A stretch of DNA of 22,927 nucleotides from Candidatus Nanohalarchaeota archaeon (GTDB lineage Archaea > EX4484-52), in assembly GCA_030632385.1 (NCBI GenBank), contig DAOVUW010000006.1, positions 1 through 22,927 on the forward strand. The letters are read 5' to 3'. This document shows, piece by piece, positions 15,160 to 22,927 of this stretch. Each line of letters begins with the position of its first letter. The stretch's first letter is position 1. The translations under genes were made by a program, and so were the position numbers. The notes below the pieces were generated by a model that had not been told where the DNA came from, searched no databases, and saw only the letters and a program-made list of their open reading frames with translations.

Positions 15160-16356
15160 TCAAAGACCCAGCTCTTTGTCTAAAATTACAGAACACAATA
15201 TCCTAATATTTTCAAAAATAGTTGAGATATAAACAAATTCATCATCGCCGTGCGCATTATTTCCTGAAACACTATAACTCACACAAGGAATTTTTGCATC
15301 ATTAATAAAAAAACGCATATCCAAAAAACCGGGAAGTAATGAAAATTCTGGCTTGTGTCCTTTAATATTTTTTATACTGTTAAATAATATCTTAGATATC
15401 TTAGAATTTTCATCAGTAAAAGCAGGTTCGGCTTCAAGCAATGTTTTAATCTTGATTCCATACTCTGGATTGGTTTTTTTGAATTTATCAATAATCTCTT
15501 CTATCTGCTTTTTTGCATCTTTGATATTCTCTTCTGGTATTATGCGCCGGTCAATAGTAAAACTAAATTCTCCGGGAAGGGTATTGAATTTACTGCCTCC
15601 TTTAACAACACCGCCTAAAACTAACGTGGGTGATTTTTCAATAGTTTCCCTTGTATTGCACTTTGATTTTATTTTTGATAATTTCTGATTTAATTCATTT
15701 AATTTTTCTGAAAGCTTACAACCACCAATAAAAGCATTTATTCCTCTTTGTGGCCATGCAGCATGACATGATTTGCCTATTACTGTAATTTCCAGAGCCA
15801 AAACGCCCTTATGAGCGTTAGCGATTCTGTCATTTCCATCCATTACTAAAGCATAATCAGGCTTAATTAATTTTTGATTCACTAAATATCCTGTACCATC
15901 AATACCTCCGCTTTCTTCGTCACAAGTAAAAGATAATTCAATGTTGCAGGCGGGTTTGAGTTTAAGTTCTCGTAATATCTTTATTGAATAAACTATTGTT
16001 GCGAGATCTGATTTCATATCGTTAGCTCCACGACCAAAAAGTTTTCCGTCTTCAATTACTGGTTCAAATGGATTATATGTCCAATTAGAAGTTGCCGGAA
16101 CAACATCATAATGACCATTTATGTGGAGTGTTTTTGTTGAACCAATATTCCATCTTACAACTAAATTTGGTTTATTATTTTTGGAATATATGCTAATTTC
16201 CAATCCTTCTGATTTTAATTCTTTTTTTATTCTGTCAACAAGTTTATCGTAATTTTCTCCCGGCGGATTTTGTGTCGGAATGCGAATCAATGACTTCGCA
16301 AATTCTAGAATCACATCCTGTTTTTCTTCTATTTTTTGCTTAATGATGTCTGCCAT
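15160..16356 (-). CDS. M20 family metallopeptidase (ArgE/DapE-type deacylase)
   Basis: A 398-residue zinc-dependent hydrolase that removes an acyl or amino-acyl group. Metal-ligand motifs are in place: HINGHYDVVP (His82, Asp84), GRGANDMKSDLA (Asp113), CDEESGG (Glu147 general base and Glu148), a later Asp in ALVMDGND (about 173), and the C-terminal His in NNAHGDDEF (about 369). The inserted dimerisation domain begins with GVLALEITVIGKSCHAAWPQRG. This fits ArgE/DapE/carboxypeptidase G2-like enzymes; sequence alone does not choose between acetylornithine deacetylase, succinyl-diaminopimelate desuccinylase or a peptidase. A TATA box at 16376-16390 is about 28 bases upstream of ATG 16356. It seems to be transcribed alone. 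Confidence 0.92.
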   Translation of the reverse strand: MADIIKQKIEEKQDVILEFAKSLIRIPTQNPPGENYDKLVDRIKKELKSEGLEISIYSKNNKPNLVVRWNIGSTKTLHINGHYDVVPATSNWTYNPFEPVIEDGKLFGRGANDMKSDLATIVYSIKILRELKLKPACNIELSFTCDEESGGIDGTGYLVNQKLIKPDYALVMDGNDRIANAHKGVLALEITVIGKSCHAAWPQRGINAFIGGCKLSEKLNELNQKLSKIKSKCNTRETIEKSPTLVLGGVVKGGSKFNTLPGEFSFTIDRRIIPEENIKDAKKQIEEIIDKFKKTNPEYGIKIKTLLEAEPAFTDENSKISKILFNSIKNIKGHKPEFSLLPGFLDMRFFINDAKIPCVSYSVSGNNAHGDDEFVYISTIFENIRILCSVILDKELGL

Positions 16357-16375
16357 ACAGTAAATAGGTTAACAC

Positions 16376-16390
16376 AATTATTTAAATAAA
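16376..16390 (-). promoter_or_regulatory. TATA box of the M20 peptidase gene
   Basis: The minus strand reads tttatttaaataatt, centred about 28 bases before ATG 16356, giving a leaderless start. It lies between this gene and the stop of the subtilase gene, showing that the two are separate transcripts. Confidence 0.5.
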
Positions 16391-16484
16391 CATCCATCCG
16401 AAATATACTTATTCTCAATTTCGTTGAAAGGTTTATCTACAATAAAAAATAAAAAAATTAAAAGAAAAGAAAAAGAGTTGCGCT

Positions 16485-18545
16485 TTAGTTTGCTTCTGAT
16501 GTATCGGCAGAGTTGATGCATTGTTCGTCTTTATCATACCATGCTCTGTTTGGTCCGCCGCCAATATAGCAACCATCAAAATCGCAGCCTCCGTCCCTGT
16601 CGTTGTCTTTATTGTCATTGCATTGTGTTCTGGTTTCACTTTCATCATCGTCGCTGCCTCCAATAGTTACAATGCTGGTGTTTTCTGCGCTTAATCCCGT
16701 GCTGGAGAAGGCTACAGTCTTTATGGAGATAGTTTGACTATCATAAGGCTGTGAGTTGAATTTATATGTGAACGGTGCAGCAGTATCTGTTGCCTTATAA
16801 TCTCCTTTGATGTAGAAATCTACCTGTATTGTGTTTTCTGAAGTCTCGGTTGTAACCTGGATGAATTTTTCAAGCATAGTGCTTCCATCTACAGGATAGA
16901 TTATCTGTATTGCCGGTTCATTTGTATCTTTTTCGACAGTTACAGAAACAAGATCTGTGTTTGTATTGTCGGATGTATCAAATGCTTTTGCAGTCAAATC
17001 ATATGGACCGTTTTCATAATTTGTTAAGTCCCAGTAAAATGAATACACTTCGTTTTCTCCGGAGTAGTCTGTGTTGTATAATTGACCGTTTATGTATAAT
17101 TCAACTTTGCTTATTCCATAAAGATCACTTGCGCCGACAAGTATTGTTGTATCGCTATTTATTTTAGCTCCGTCGGCAGGCGAGTTGATTGAGACTGTCG
17201 GGGGCGTGGTATCTGGGATCATAGATTCCATGGCACTCATTGCACCATAGGCATCAACTCTTCCATGACCATAGTACACGTCATAACCCACGGTTCCCAA
17301 ATCCGTTACTCCAGCAAGTAACGCCTGTTCGACTTCAACATGATTTGCGTTTGGGTATGCTGAGAACAACAAAGCTGCAACAGATGCTGCAACAGGAGAA
17401 GAGAATGATGTACCGGAATAATATCCATAACCTCCATAAGCATTTGTTGTATGTACAGAGGATCCCGGTGCAGATATATCAACATATTCTCCGTAACTCG
17501 AAAAAAGTGCGCGTCTATCTGCGACTGTGGTGGCGGCAACAATAATGGTCTCAGGCCAGTTTCCGCCATAACCTTGATAAGCTTCGTATTGTCCACTATT
17601 TCCTGCACTCATGAAATACAAGCCTCCTTTCTGGTTAAGATACGCGGCAGCGCTTTTTATTGAAGAAGAACCTGCACCGCCATAACTTATGCTCACAACC
17701 TTTGCCCCGTTATCTGCAGCATAGTTTATTGCTTCAACCATATCACTAATATATGCACTTCCGCTATCCTGATTAGATATCTTCAAAGGTATGATTTTCT
17801 TATGCCATGGTGCAGAGGCAATGCCGATGTTGTTGTTTGTATCGGCACCTATGCAGCCGGCTGTAGCAGTCCCGTGATAATGGGTTGGTTCTGTGTTATT
17901 TGTATGGTCAACTGTATTTAATGCCAAATCCATCAAAAGGACATTTTTAAGATCTTCGTGGCTGCTTAATATTCCTGAATCTGGAGCTGCGACAATAACA
18001 TCTGAAATTCCTGTAGATATATTCCATGCTTCAGGATAATGCATAAGGCTTACATGGTATTGTGTACCTGTCCTGGGATCATTTGATGCAATATTTTGCT
18101 CCATCAAATAATCTTTTTCAACAAATTCCACAACAGGATTGTGAGATAAAGCAAATTGTATTTTTTCCAATGCATGTTCCTGGACTTTTATTACATGAAC
18201 AACATCATTTATATTTTTGACCTCACTTACGCCAAACCTATTGTATGTGTTTTTCATTTTAGCTCTCGAAACACCTGGCTTAAATTTCAGCAACAAGACA
18301 TCTTTTTTGTAGATTCGTGGTTTTGTGCTTGCGGGATTGTTGTCAGACGGAACAGGACTTTTCTGATTGTTCTCCAGCGACGATGCTGCCACACCTGAAG
18401 TTGTACTATCTTGAAGAGAGTTTAGTTCAGCAGCAGATTTTTCTTTAGCTAACCCTGTTCCGAACAAAAGAAACATTATTGTCACAACCGATAGAATAGC
18501 AAGAAAAAGTGGTTTACTTTTTCCAAATTTAATTATCTTTTTCAT
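16485..18545 (-). CDS. secreted subtilisin-like serine protease (S8 family)
   Basis: The protein has 686 residues from ATG 18545; the frame reaches 18554, but an AT-rich TATA-like box near 18571 suits 18545. Residues 10-33 are a signal peptide. An I9-type propeptide spans about 82-149 (KDVLLLKFKPGV...FVEKDY). The catalytic domain has Asp189 (PDSG), His224 (HYHGTATAG), the oxyanion Asn316 (SAGNSG) and Ser380 (SGTSFSSP), so it should be active. Two Ig-like repeats follow (about 448-537 and 543-627; the first has VELYINGQLYNTDYSG and YWDL). The last 50 residues form a Cys-rich DNDGDG-like tail (QCNDNKDNDRDGGCDFDGC). It probably acts outside the cell; a DSG replaces the usual DTG. Confidence 0.95.
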   Translation of the reverse strand: MKKIIKFGKSKPLFLAILSVVTIMFLLFGTGLAKEKSAAELNSLQDSTTSGVAASSLENNQKSPVPSDNNPASTKPRIYKKDVLLLKFKPGVSRAKMKNTYNRFGVSEVKNINDVVHVIKVQEHALEKIQFALSHNPVVEFVEKDYLMEQNIASNDPRTGTQYHVSLMHYPEAWNISTGISDVIVAAPDSGILSSHEDLKNVLLMDLALNTVDHTNNTEPTHYHGTATAGCIGADTNNNIGIASAPWHKKIIPLKISNQDSGSAYISDMVEAINYAADNGAKVVSISYGGAGSSSIKSAAAYLNQKGGLYFMSAGNSGQYEAYQGYGGNWPETIIVAATTVADRRALFSSYGEYVDISAPGSSVHTTNAYGGYGYYSGTSFSSPVAASVAALLFSAYPNANHVEVEQALLAGVTDLGTVGYDVYYGHGRVDAYGAMSAMESMIPDTTPPTVSINSPADGAKINSDTTILVGASDLYGISKVELYINGQLYNTDYSGENEVYSFYWDLTNYENGPYDLTAKAFDTSDNTNTDLVSVTVEKDTNEPAIQIIYPVDGSTMLEKFIQVTTETSENTIQVDFYIKGDYKATDTAAPFTYKFNSQPYDSQTISIKTVAFSSTGLSAENTSIVTIGGSDDDESETRTQCNDNKDNDRDGGCDFDGCYIGGGPNRAWYDKDEQCINSADTSEAN

Positions 18546-18670
18546 AAATATCATCTAATTATTTTTTATTTGTTGTTTATTGAATATCTTATTGATGTTA
18601 ACCTTATATGTTTTTAGTTTTAATTTTAGGAACCTTATTACAGAACAGGTCTCTTTGACATAGAGGTACA

Positions 18671-19243
18671 TCAATAGTAATTATTTCTTTTTAAAATATA
18701 TTTTGCGATAAAAACACCGCTGAAAAATCCAAATACATGAGCGGCATAACCTATTCCTGGTTCTGGAAAAATCATTCCTGTTAAGTCTATAAGAATCCAT
18801 GCAATAGACAAAAACAACAAAGGCAACGGAAGTCCAACAAAATATACTATTGTAAATGGTCTAAGTAAAGTCAAAGCACCTATAACGCCCATTATTGCTC
18901 CGGATGCACCCAATGAAGGAATTGCAGGATAAAAAATCAATCCCGCAATATTTCCAATAATTCCTGTCACCAAATAAACAGAAAGAAATTTAGTTTTCCC
19001 TATTATCTGTTCTAAAGTCAGTCCAAACATAAGAAGAGCAAACATATTTTGAAATAAGTGATTCAGGCTTCCATGAAGAAACATTGCTGATATGAGCATC
19101 CATGGACGTGAAGATAAATGAGGCAGATATAGGATAAACAAATTTTCGATTAAAGGTGTAATCTGCTGTAATGTATAAAACAAAACATTTAAGCCAAATA
19201 ATTTAAATGTGATGTAATTTGTATTGACTCGCATAGCTTCCAT
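18671..19243 (-). CDS. rhomboid family intramembrane serine protease
   Basis: Rhomboids cut transmembrane substrates within the membrane. The protein has 190 residues from ATG 19243; a TTG at 19255 is in frame, and an ATG at 19234 is also possible. A TATA-like box near 19287 is compatible with a leaderless start around 19255-19243. Motifs are the HGSLNHLFQN pattern (His57, His62, Asn66), the catalytic Ser114 in GASGAIMGV and His169 in GYAAHVFGF. Six hydrophobic segments match the minimal rhomboid fold without extra domains. The start is the only doubtful part. It is a single gene between the subtilase and carB, all on the same strand. Confidence 0.93.
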   Translation of the reverse strand: MEAMRVNTNYITFKLFGLNVLFYTLQQITPLIENLFILYLPHLSSRPWMLISAMFLHGSLNHLFQNMFALLMFGLTLEQIIGKTKFLSVYLVTGIIGNIAGLIFYPAIPSLGASGAIMGVIGALTLLRPFTIVYFVGLPLPLLFLSIAWILIDLTGMIFPEPGIGYAAHVFGFFSGVFIAKYILKRNNYY

Positions 19244-19309
19244 ATTAATCTGCAATGATTGTTCTATCGTATTGCTTTCTACAATATATTAATAATAATA
19301 TTTATAACT

Positions 19310-22300
19310 CTAATATTCGCCAAGGCATTTAATTTCCAAATCTTCTTCTTTTTTAGAGCATATTGCATCAATGAATAAATCTGCAATTTTTATGTTGTTG
19401 ATTAATGGAACAGAACAGTCTATTGCATGTCTTCGTAAGAGATAACTGTCGCCGTTATTGTTTTGTTCATTGATGTTTGGAATGCAAATAAGCAGGTCGA
19501 GTTTTTTGCTGGAAAGATAATCAAAAACATTTGGCTGTTTTTTTTCTTTGATTTTATAGAGTGCAGTTGTAGGAATACCGTATTTTTCGTAAAAGTCAGC
19601 AGTGTCTTTTGTTGCAAATAAATTGTATTTTTTATCCAGAAGTCTTTTTAATGTTTTTATCATTTTTGCCTTGTTTTGATTTCCGCTTATGCTCACAAGA
19701 ATATTTTTTTTTGGATAATTCAGATTTGCAGATAAAACAGATTTTAAAAATGCGTCATGCAAATCCCTCCCTAAGCAGGCGACTTCACCGGTTGATGCCA
19801 TTTCTACAGACAAAAAAGGATCTGCTCCTTTAAGTCTCGAATATGAGAATTTTGATGTCTTGACTCCAATATAGTCTGGTTTTTTTATAAAGACAGCATT
19901 CCTTTTTTTATCCAACATTGATTCAACTGCTAATTTAACAAAGTTTGTGTCCAAAACCTTAGAAATAAAAGGAAAACTTCGGGATGCTCTTAGATTACAT
20001 TCAATGACCATAATATCATCTGTCGTTATTAAAAACTGAATATTAAGCGGACCTGTAATATCCAAGGCGTCGGCTATCTTTTTCCCAATACATTTAATCA
20101 AATTTTCTTCTGTGTTGTTTATATTTTGCGCAGGCTGAATCATTGTAGAGTCTCCGCTGTGAACTCCTGCTTCTTCAATATGTTCTGTAATTGCGTAACA
20201 AATAATTTCTCCTTTATTTGCCACAGCATCCAGTTCAACTTCTTTTGCATCCTGTATAAATTTTGAAATAACAACAGGATGTTTTTTATTGATGCTCGCT
20301 GCCTTTTTTACATATTTCAACAATTCTTCTTCATTGAGTACGACTTTCATCGCGGCTCCGCTTAAAACATAAGATGGTCTTATCAGAACAGGATATATGT
20401 CTTTTGCGAATTCTGTTGCATCTTGAAGAGTTGAAAGTTGTCTCCAGATGGGCTGCTTTATTTCTAAACTATCCATTAAATTAGAAAACCTGAATCTGTT
20501 TTCAGCTCGGTCGATATCTTTCGGGCTTGTCCCAAAAATTCTCATTTTTGCATCGTAAAGCGGTATTGCCAGATTATTGGGAATTTGACCGCCGAATGAG
20601 AGCATAATACCTTCAGGATTTTCTAAATTATAAATATCGCAAATCCGCTCAAAACTTAATTCTTCAAAATATAATCTGTCGCACTCATCATAATCTGTTG
20701 AAACTGTTTCAGGATTACAGTTTATCATTATAGTTTGATAACCATTTTCTTTTAGTGCAGAAAGAGCACTTACACAGCACCAGTCGAATTCAACAGAAGA
20801 GCCAATTTTATAGCTTCCTCCTCCCAGAACCATTGCTTTTTTCTTATTTTGATTAAATCGGATATCATGCTCGTTTCCTTCATAAGTCATATACAAATAA
20901 TTTGTCTTTGCAGGATATTCTGCTGCAAGTGTATCAATCTGTTTTACATAAGGAGTAATGCCATAAGAATTTCTTTTCTCCCGAACATACTCTTCTTTTT
21001 CATTTATTAATTCTGCAATCTGAAAATCAGAAAAGCCCTGCCTTTTTGCTTCTTTTAGTAAATCATTGTCCAGAGATTTTCCAATTATTTTATGTTTCAA
21101 TTCAACAAGCTCTTTGATTTTATATAAAAACCACTTATCAATATATGTAAGATTGTATATTTCTTCGATGCTTAATCCTTCTTCTATTGCTGTCTCTATT
21201 GCGAAAACTCTCTTGTCTGTTGGATTTTTTAGTTCTTCTTTCAAATTCTTAAATTTCATTTCATTGCATACAGCACCTGTTTTTCCAATATCCAGCATCC
21301 TTAATGCTTTTTGAAGAGCTTCATTAAAATTTCCCCCGATTGCCATCACTTCCCCGACGCTCTTCATTTCTGTGTTTATTTTTTTAGACACATTGGTGAA
21401 TTTTTCCAGATCCCATCTTGGAATTTTCAGGACAACATAATCTAAAGCTGGTTCAAAGCAGGCAGTTGTTGATTTTGTAACTGAATTTTTCAATTCTGTA
21501 AGACTTTTGCCGAGAGCTATTTTTGCCGCAATATGAGCAAGAGGATAACCGGTTGCCTTTGATGCCAGCGCAGAAGAACGGGAAAGTCTCGCATTTACTT
21601 CAATGACGCGATAATCATTGCTTTTTGAATTCAGAGCATACTGGATATTGCATTCGCCGACAATTCCAAGATGTCTTATTGTTTTAGTTGAAATATCTCT
21701 TAAAAAATGATATTGTTCATTTGTTAATGTCTGAGATGGGGCAATGACAATAGATTCTCCTGTGTGGATTCCAAGCGGATCAAAATTTTCCATATTGCAG
21801 ACAGTAATGCAATTGTCGTTTTTATCCCTTACAACTTCATATTCTATTTCCTTCCACCCTTCTAAATATTCTTCAATCAACATCTGGTTTGCATAAGAAA
21901 AGCCCTGTGTAAGCATTACTTCTAATTCTTCTTTGTCATGAATAATTCCGCTTCCCTTTCCTCCAAGTGCATAAGCACTCCTTATCATTATTGGAAAATT
22001 AAGTTTTTCTGAAGAAATAAGACCTTCTTTAATAGAAGTTACAGCAAAACTCAAAGGAGTTTTAACATCAATTTCATTTAATTTTTGCTTGAACAATTCC
22101 CTGTCTTCTGTATTTTTTATTGTATCTACGCTTGTTCCAAGAACAGCTACATTATATTTTTTTAGCACACCTGTATCGAAAAGTTCCACTCCGCAATTTA
22201 GAGCAGTCTGTCCACCGAAAGACAATAATATTCCATCAGGTTTTTCTTTCTCAATCACTCTTTCAACAAAGAAAGGAGTGACCGGTAGAAAATAAATCTT

Positions 22301-22480
22301 ATCTGCCCTGTCCTTGCTTGTCTGGACTGTCGCAATATTTGGATTAATTAAAATAACTTCTATATTTTCTTCTTTTAATGCCTTGATTGCCTGATTGCCG
22401 GAATAATCAAACTCTCCTGCCTGACCTATTTCTAATCCTCCGCTTCCGAGTAGGAGGACTTTATTTATTTTTTTGTTCAT
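19310..22480 (-). CDS. carB: carbamoyl-phosphate synthase large subunit
   Basis: CarB makes carbamoyl phosphate from bicarbonate, ammonia and two ATP for pyrimidines and arginine; the small subunit CarA supplies the ammonia. The protein has 1056 residues, slightly shorter than the E. coli enzyme of about 1073. Both halves are present: the first has GSGGLEIGQAGEFDYSG, FGGQTALN, and ATP-grasp RSAYALGGKGSGI; the second has VLGGGSYKIGSSVEFDW, FGGQIPNN and IRPSYVLSGAAM. The C-terminal regulatory MGS-like domain starts near residue 926. carA is not next to it, so it must be elsewhere or ammonia is used directly. A weak TATA-like stretch at 22501-22511 is about 26 bases before ATG 22480. Confidence 0.96.
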   Translation of the reverse strand: MNKKINKVLLLGSGGLEIGQAGEFDYSGNQAIKALKEENIEVILINPNIATVQTSKDRADKIYFLPVTPFFVERVIEKEKPDGILLSFGGQTALNCGVELFDTGVLKKYNVAVLGTSVDTIKNTEDRELFKQKLNEIDVKTPLSFAVTSIKEGLISSEKLNFPIMIRSAYALGGKGSGIIHDKEELEVMLTQGFSYANQMLIEEYLEGWKEIEYEVVRDKNDNCITVCNMENFDPLGIHTGESIVIAPSQTLTNEQYHFLRDISTKTIRHLGIVGECNIQYALNSKSNDYRVIEVNARLSRSSALASKATGYPLAHIAAKIALGKSLTELKNSVTKSTTACFEPALDYVVLKIPRWDLEKFTNVSKKINTEMKSVGEVMAIGGNFNEALQKALRMLDIGKTGAVCNEMKFKNLKEELKNPTDKRVFAIETAIEEGLSIEEIYNLTYIDKWFLYKIKELVELKHKIIGKSLDNDLLKEAKRQGFSDFQIAELINEKEEYVREKRNSYGITPYVKQIDTLAAEYPAKTNYLYMTYEGNEHDIRFNQNKKKAMVLGGGSYKIGSSVEFDWCCVSALSALKENGYQTIMINCNPETVSTDYDECDRLYFEELSFERICDIYNLENPEGIMLSFGGQIPNNLAIPLYDAKMRIFGTSPKDIDRAENRFRFSNLMDSLEIKQPIWRQLSTLQDATEFAKDIYPVLIRPSYVLSGAAMKVVLNEEELLKYVKKAASINKKHPVVISKFIQDAKEVELDAVANKGEIICYAITEHIEEAGVHSGDSTMIQPAQNINNTEENLIKCIGKKIADALDITGPLNIQFLITTDDIMVIECNLRASRSFPFISKVLDTNFVKLAVESMLDKKRNAVFIKKPDYIGVKTSKFSYSRLKGADPFLSVEMASTGEVACLGRDLHDAFLKSVLSANLNYPKKNILVSISGNQNKAKMIKTLKRLLDKKYNLFATKDTADFYEKYGIPTTALYKIKEKKQPNVFDYLSSKKLDLLICIPNINEQNNNGDSYLLRRHAIDCSVPLINNIKIADLFIDAICSKKEEDLEIKCLGEY

Positions 22481-22489
22481 GATAATCTT

Positions 22490-22927
22490 TTATTCTATTT
22501 CTTTATTTGTATCCAGATAATTTAATTTTGAAACCACTTTCTTTTTGGTTTCTTTTTCCAGTTCAACTCTTGCATTCTTTGCGATATTTCCGCCTTTTTT
22601 GGCAGAACTCTTACATTCATCAAATCCAATAGAATTACTTGCATCTGTAATTTCTGTTGTTGCTTTTTCTCCAAGCATTGTAAAAATCAATTCTAAATCC
22701 GTCATGTGGTCTCTTAAGTTTTGATTTCTTTTGGTTAATCTTTTATGATTTTTATATTCTCCGACAGTTTTTCCAAAAGTTGCTTTTGAAATCTCGTTTG
22801 TCACGATTGCAAATTCCTTCACTTATATTACCCTTTCCGCATAAGAGTCATGTACGAATACGTTGGCTAGGGCAATGCTCCGTAATCTTTTTTCAATCCA
22901 GTCTTTTGGATATCCTTTTAATTCATA
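22490..22927 (-). pseudogene. truncated DinD/BRO-type DNA-damage-inducible protein (5' end outside window)
   Basis: The frame from GTG 22822 to the stop at 22490-22492 gives 110 residues that are plainly the C-terminus of a DinD-like protein: FAIVTNEISKATFGKTVGEY, RDHMTDLELIFTMLGE, then KKGGNIAKNARVELEKETKKK. In the same frame upstream, from the window edge, GYPKDWIEKRLRSIA is also a DinD segment. Between them 18 codons separate the two conserved parts, as expected for the family, but the text is unrelated and ends in a TAA at 22823-22825. The middle can be partly rescued only by changing frame, so at least two indels are likely. The gene appears broken. It is on the same strand as carB and ends 9 bases before it. 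Confidence 0.72.

Noticed and set aside
1..22927. tRNA genes, insertion sequences or a prophage
   Set aside because: No cloverleaf with a GGTTC-type arm, no transposase and no structural phage genes were seen; the DinD remnant alone does not show a prophage.

Overview
The window looks like chromosomal DNA of an AT-rich archaeon, most likely a DPANN lineage close to Woesearchaeota (the lineage is inferred from protein style, not from a marker tree). Several genes have a TATA-like box centred 24-31 nt upstream of the start codon and no room for a leader, which is the archaeal leaderless arrangement. Genes inside operons instead use overlapping ATGA or TAATG junctions. One secreted protein ends in an archaeal PEF-CTERM-like sorting tail. 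Protein content fits an archaeon with a fairly complete nucleotide metabolism.

Layout. 1-1749 (+ strand) is a very AT-rich accessory stretch: the 3' end of an unknown gene, a small tail-anchored protein, a broken yidD remnant and a coiled-coil membrane protein. 1774-5395 (- strand) is the compact operon purS-purL-purQ, encoding the three-part FGAM synthase; its PurS is unusually long and carries a second PurS-like tail. A 20-bp perfect palindrome sits just upstream of the purS TATA box. 5536-8553 (- strand) reads cysteine-rich lipoprotein -> rsmA -> HEPN-like protein -> unknown helical protein. 8665-10820 (- strand) is galU-ugd, a two-step route from glucose-1-phosphate to UDP-glucuronate. 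11079-11603 (+) is the PEF-CTERM protein. 11694-13333 (- strand) is the conserved ACT-domain/DUF711 pair. 13505-14520 (+) is a membrane protein gene split by a frameshift. 14627-14878 (-) is a small two-helix membrane protein. 14879-15159 has no convincing gene but has patches that resemble 16S rRNA in the correct order. 15160-16356 (-) is an M20 deacylase/peptidase, 16485-18545 (-) a secreted subtilase, 18671-19243 (-) a rhomboid protease, 19310-22480 (-) carB, and 22490-22927 (-) a broken DinD/BRO-type gene running off the window.

Together the window provides purine and carbamoyl-phosphate/pyrimidine synthesis, nucleotide-sugar supply for surface glycans, rRNA methylation, and a notable set of exported or membrane proteolysis genes: a subtilase, a rhomboid, and a lipoprotein with a pacifastin-like inhibitor motif. 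Three genes (yidD, the 13505-14520 gene and the dinD-like gene) are interrupted. This suggests either real decay of accessory genes or local sequence errors at short runs.
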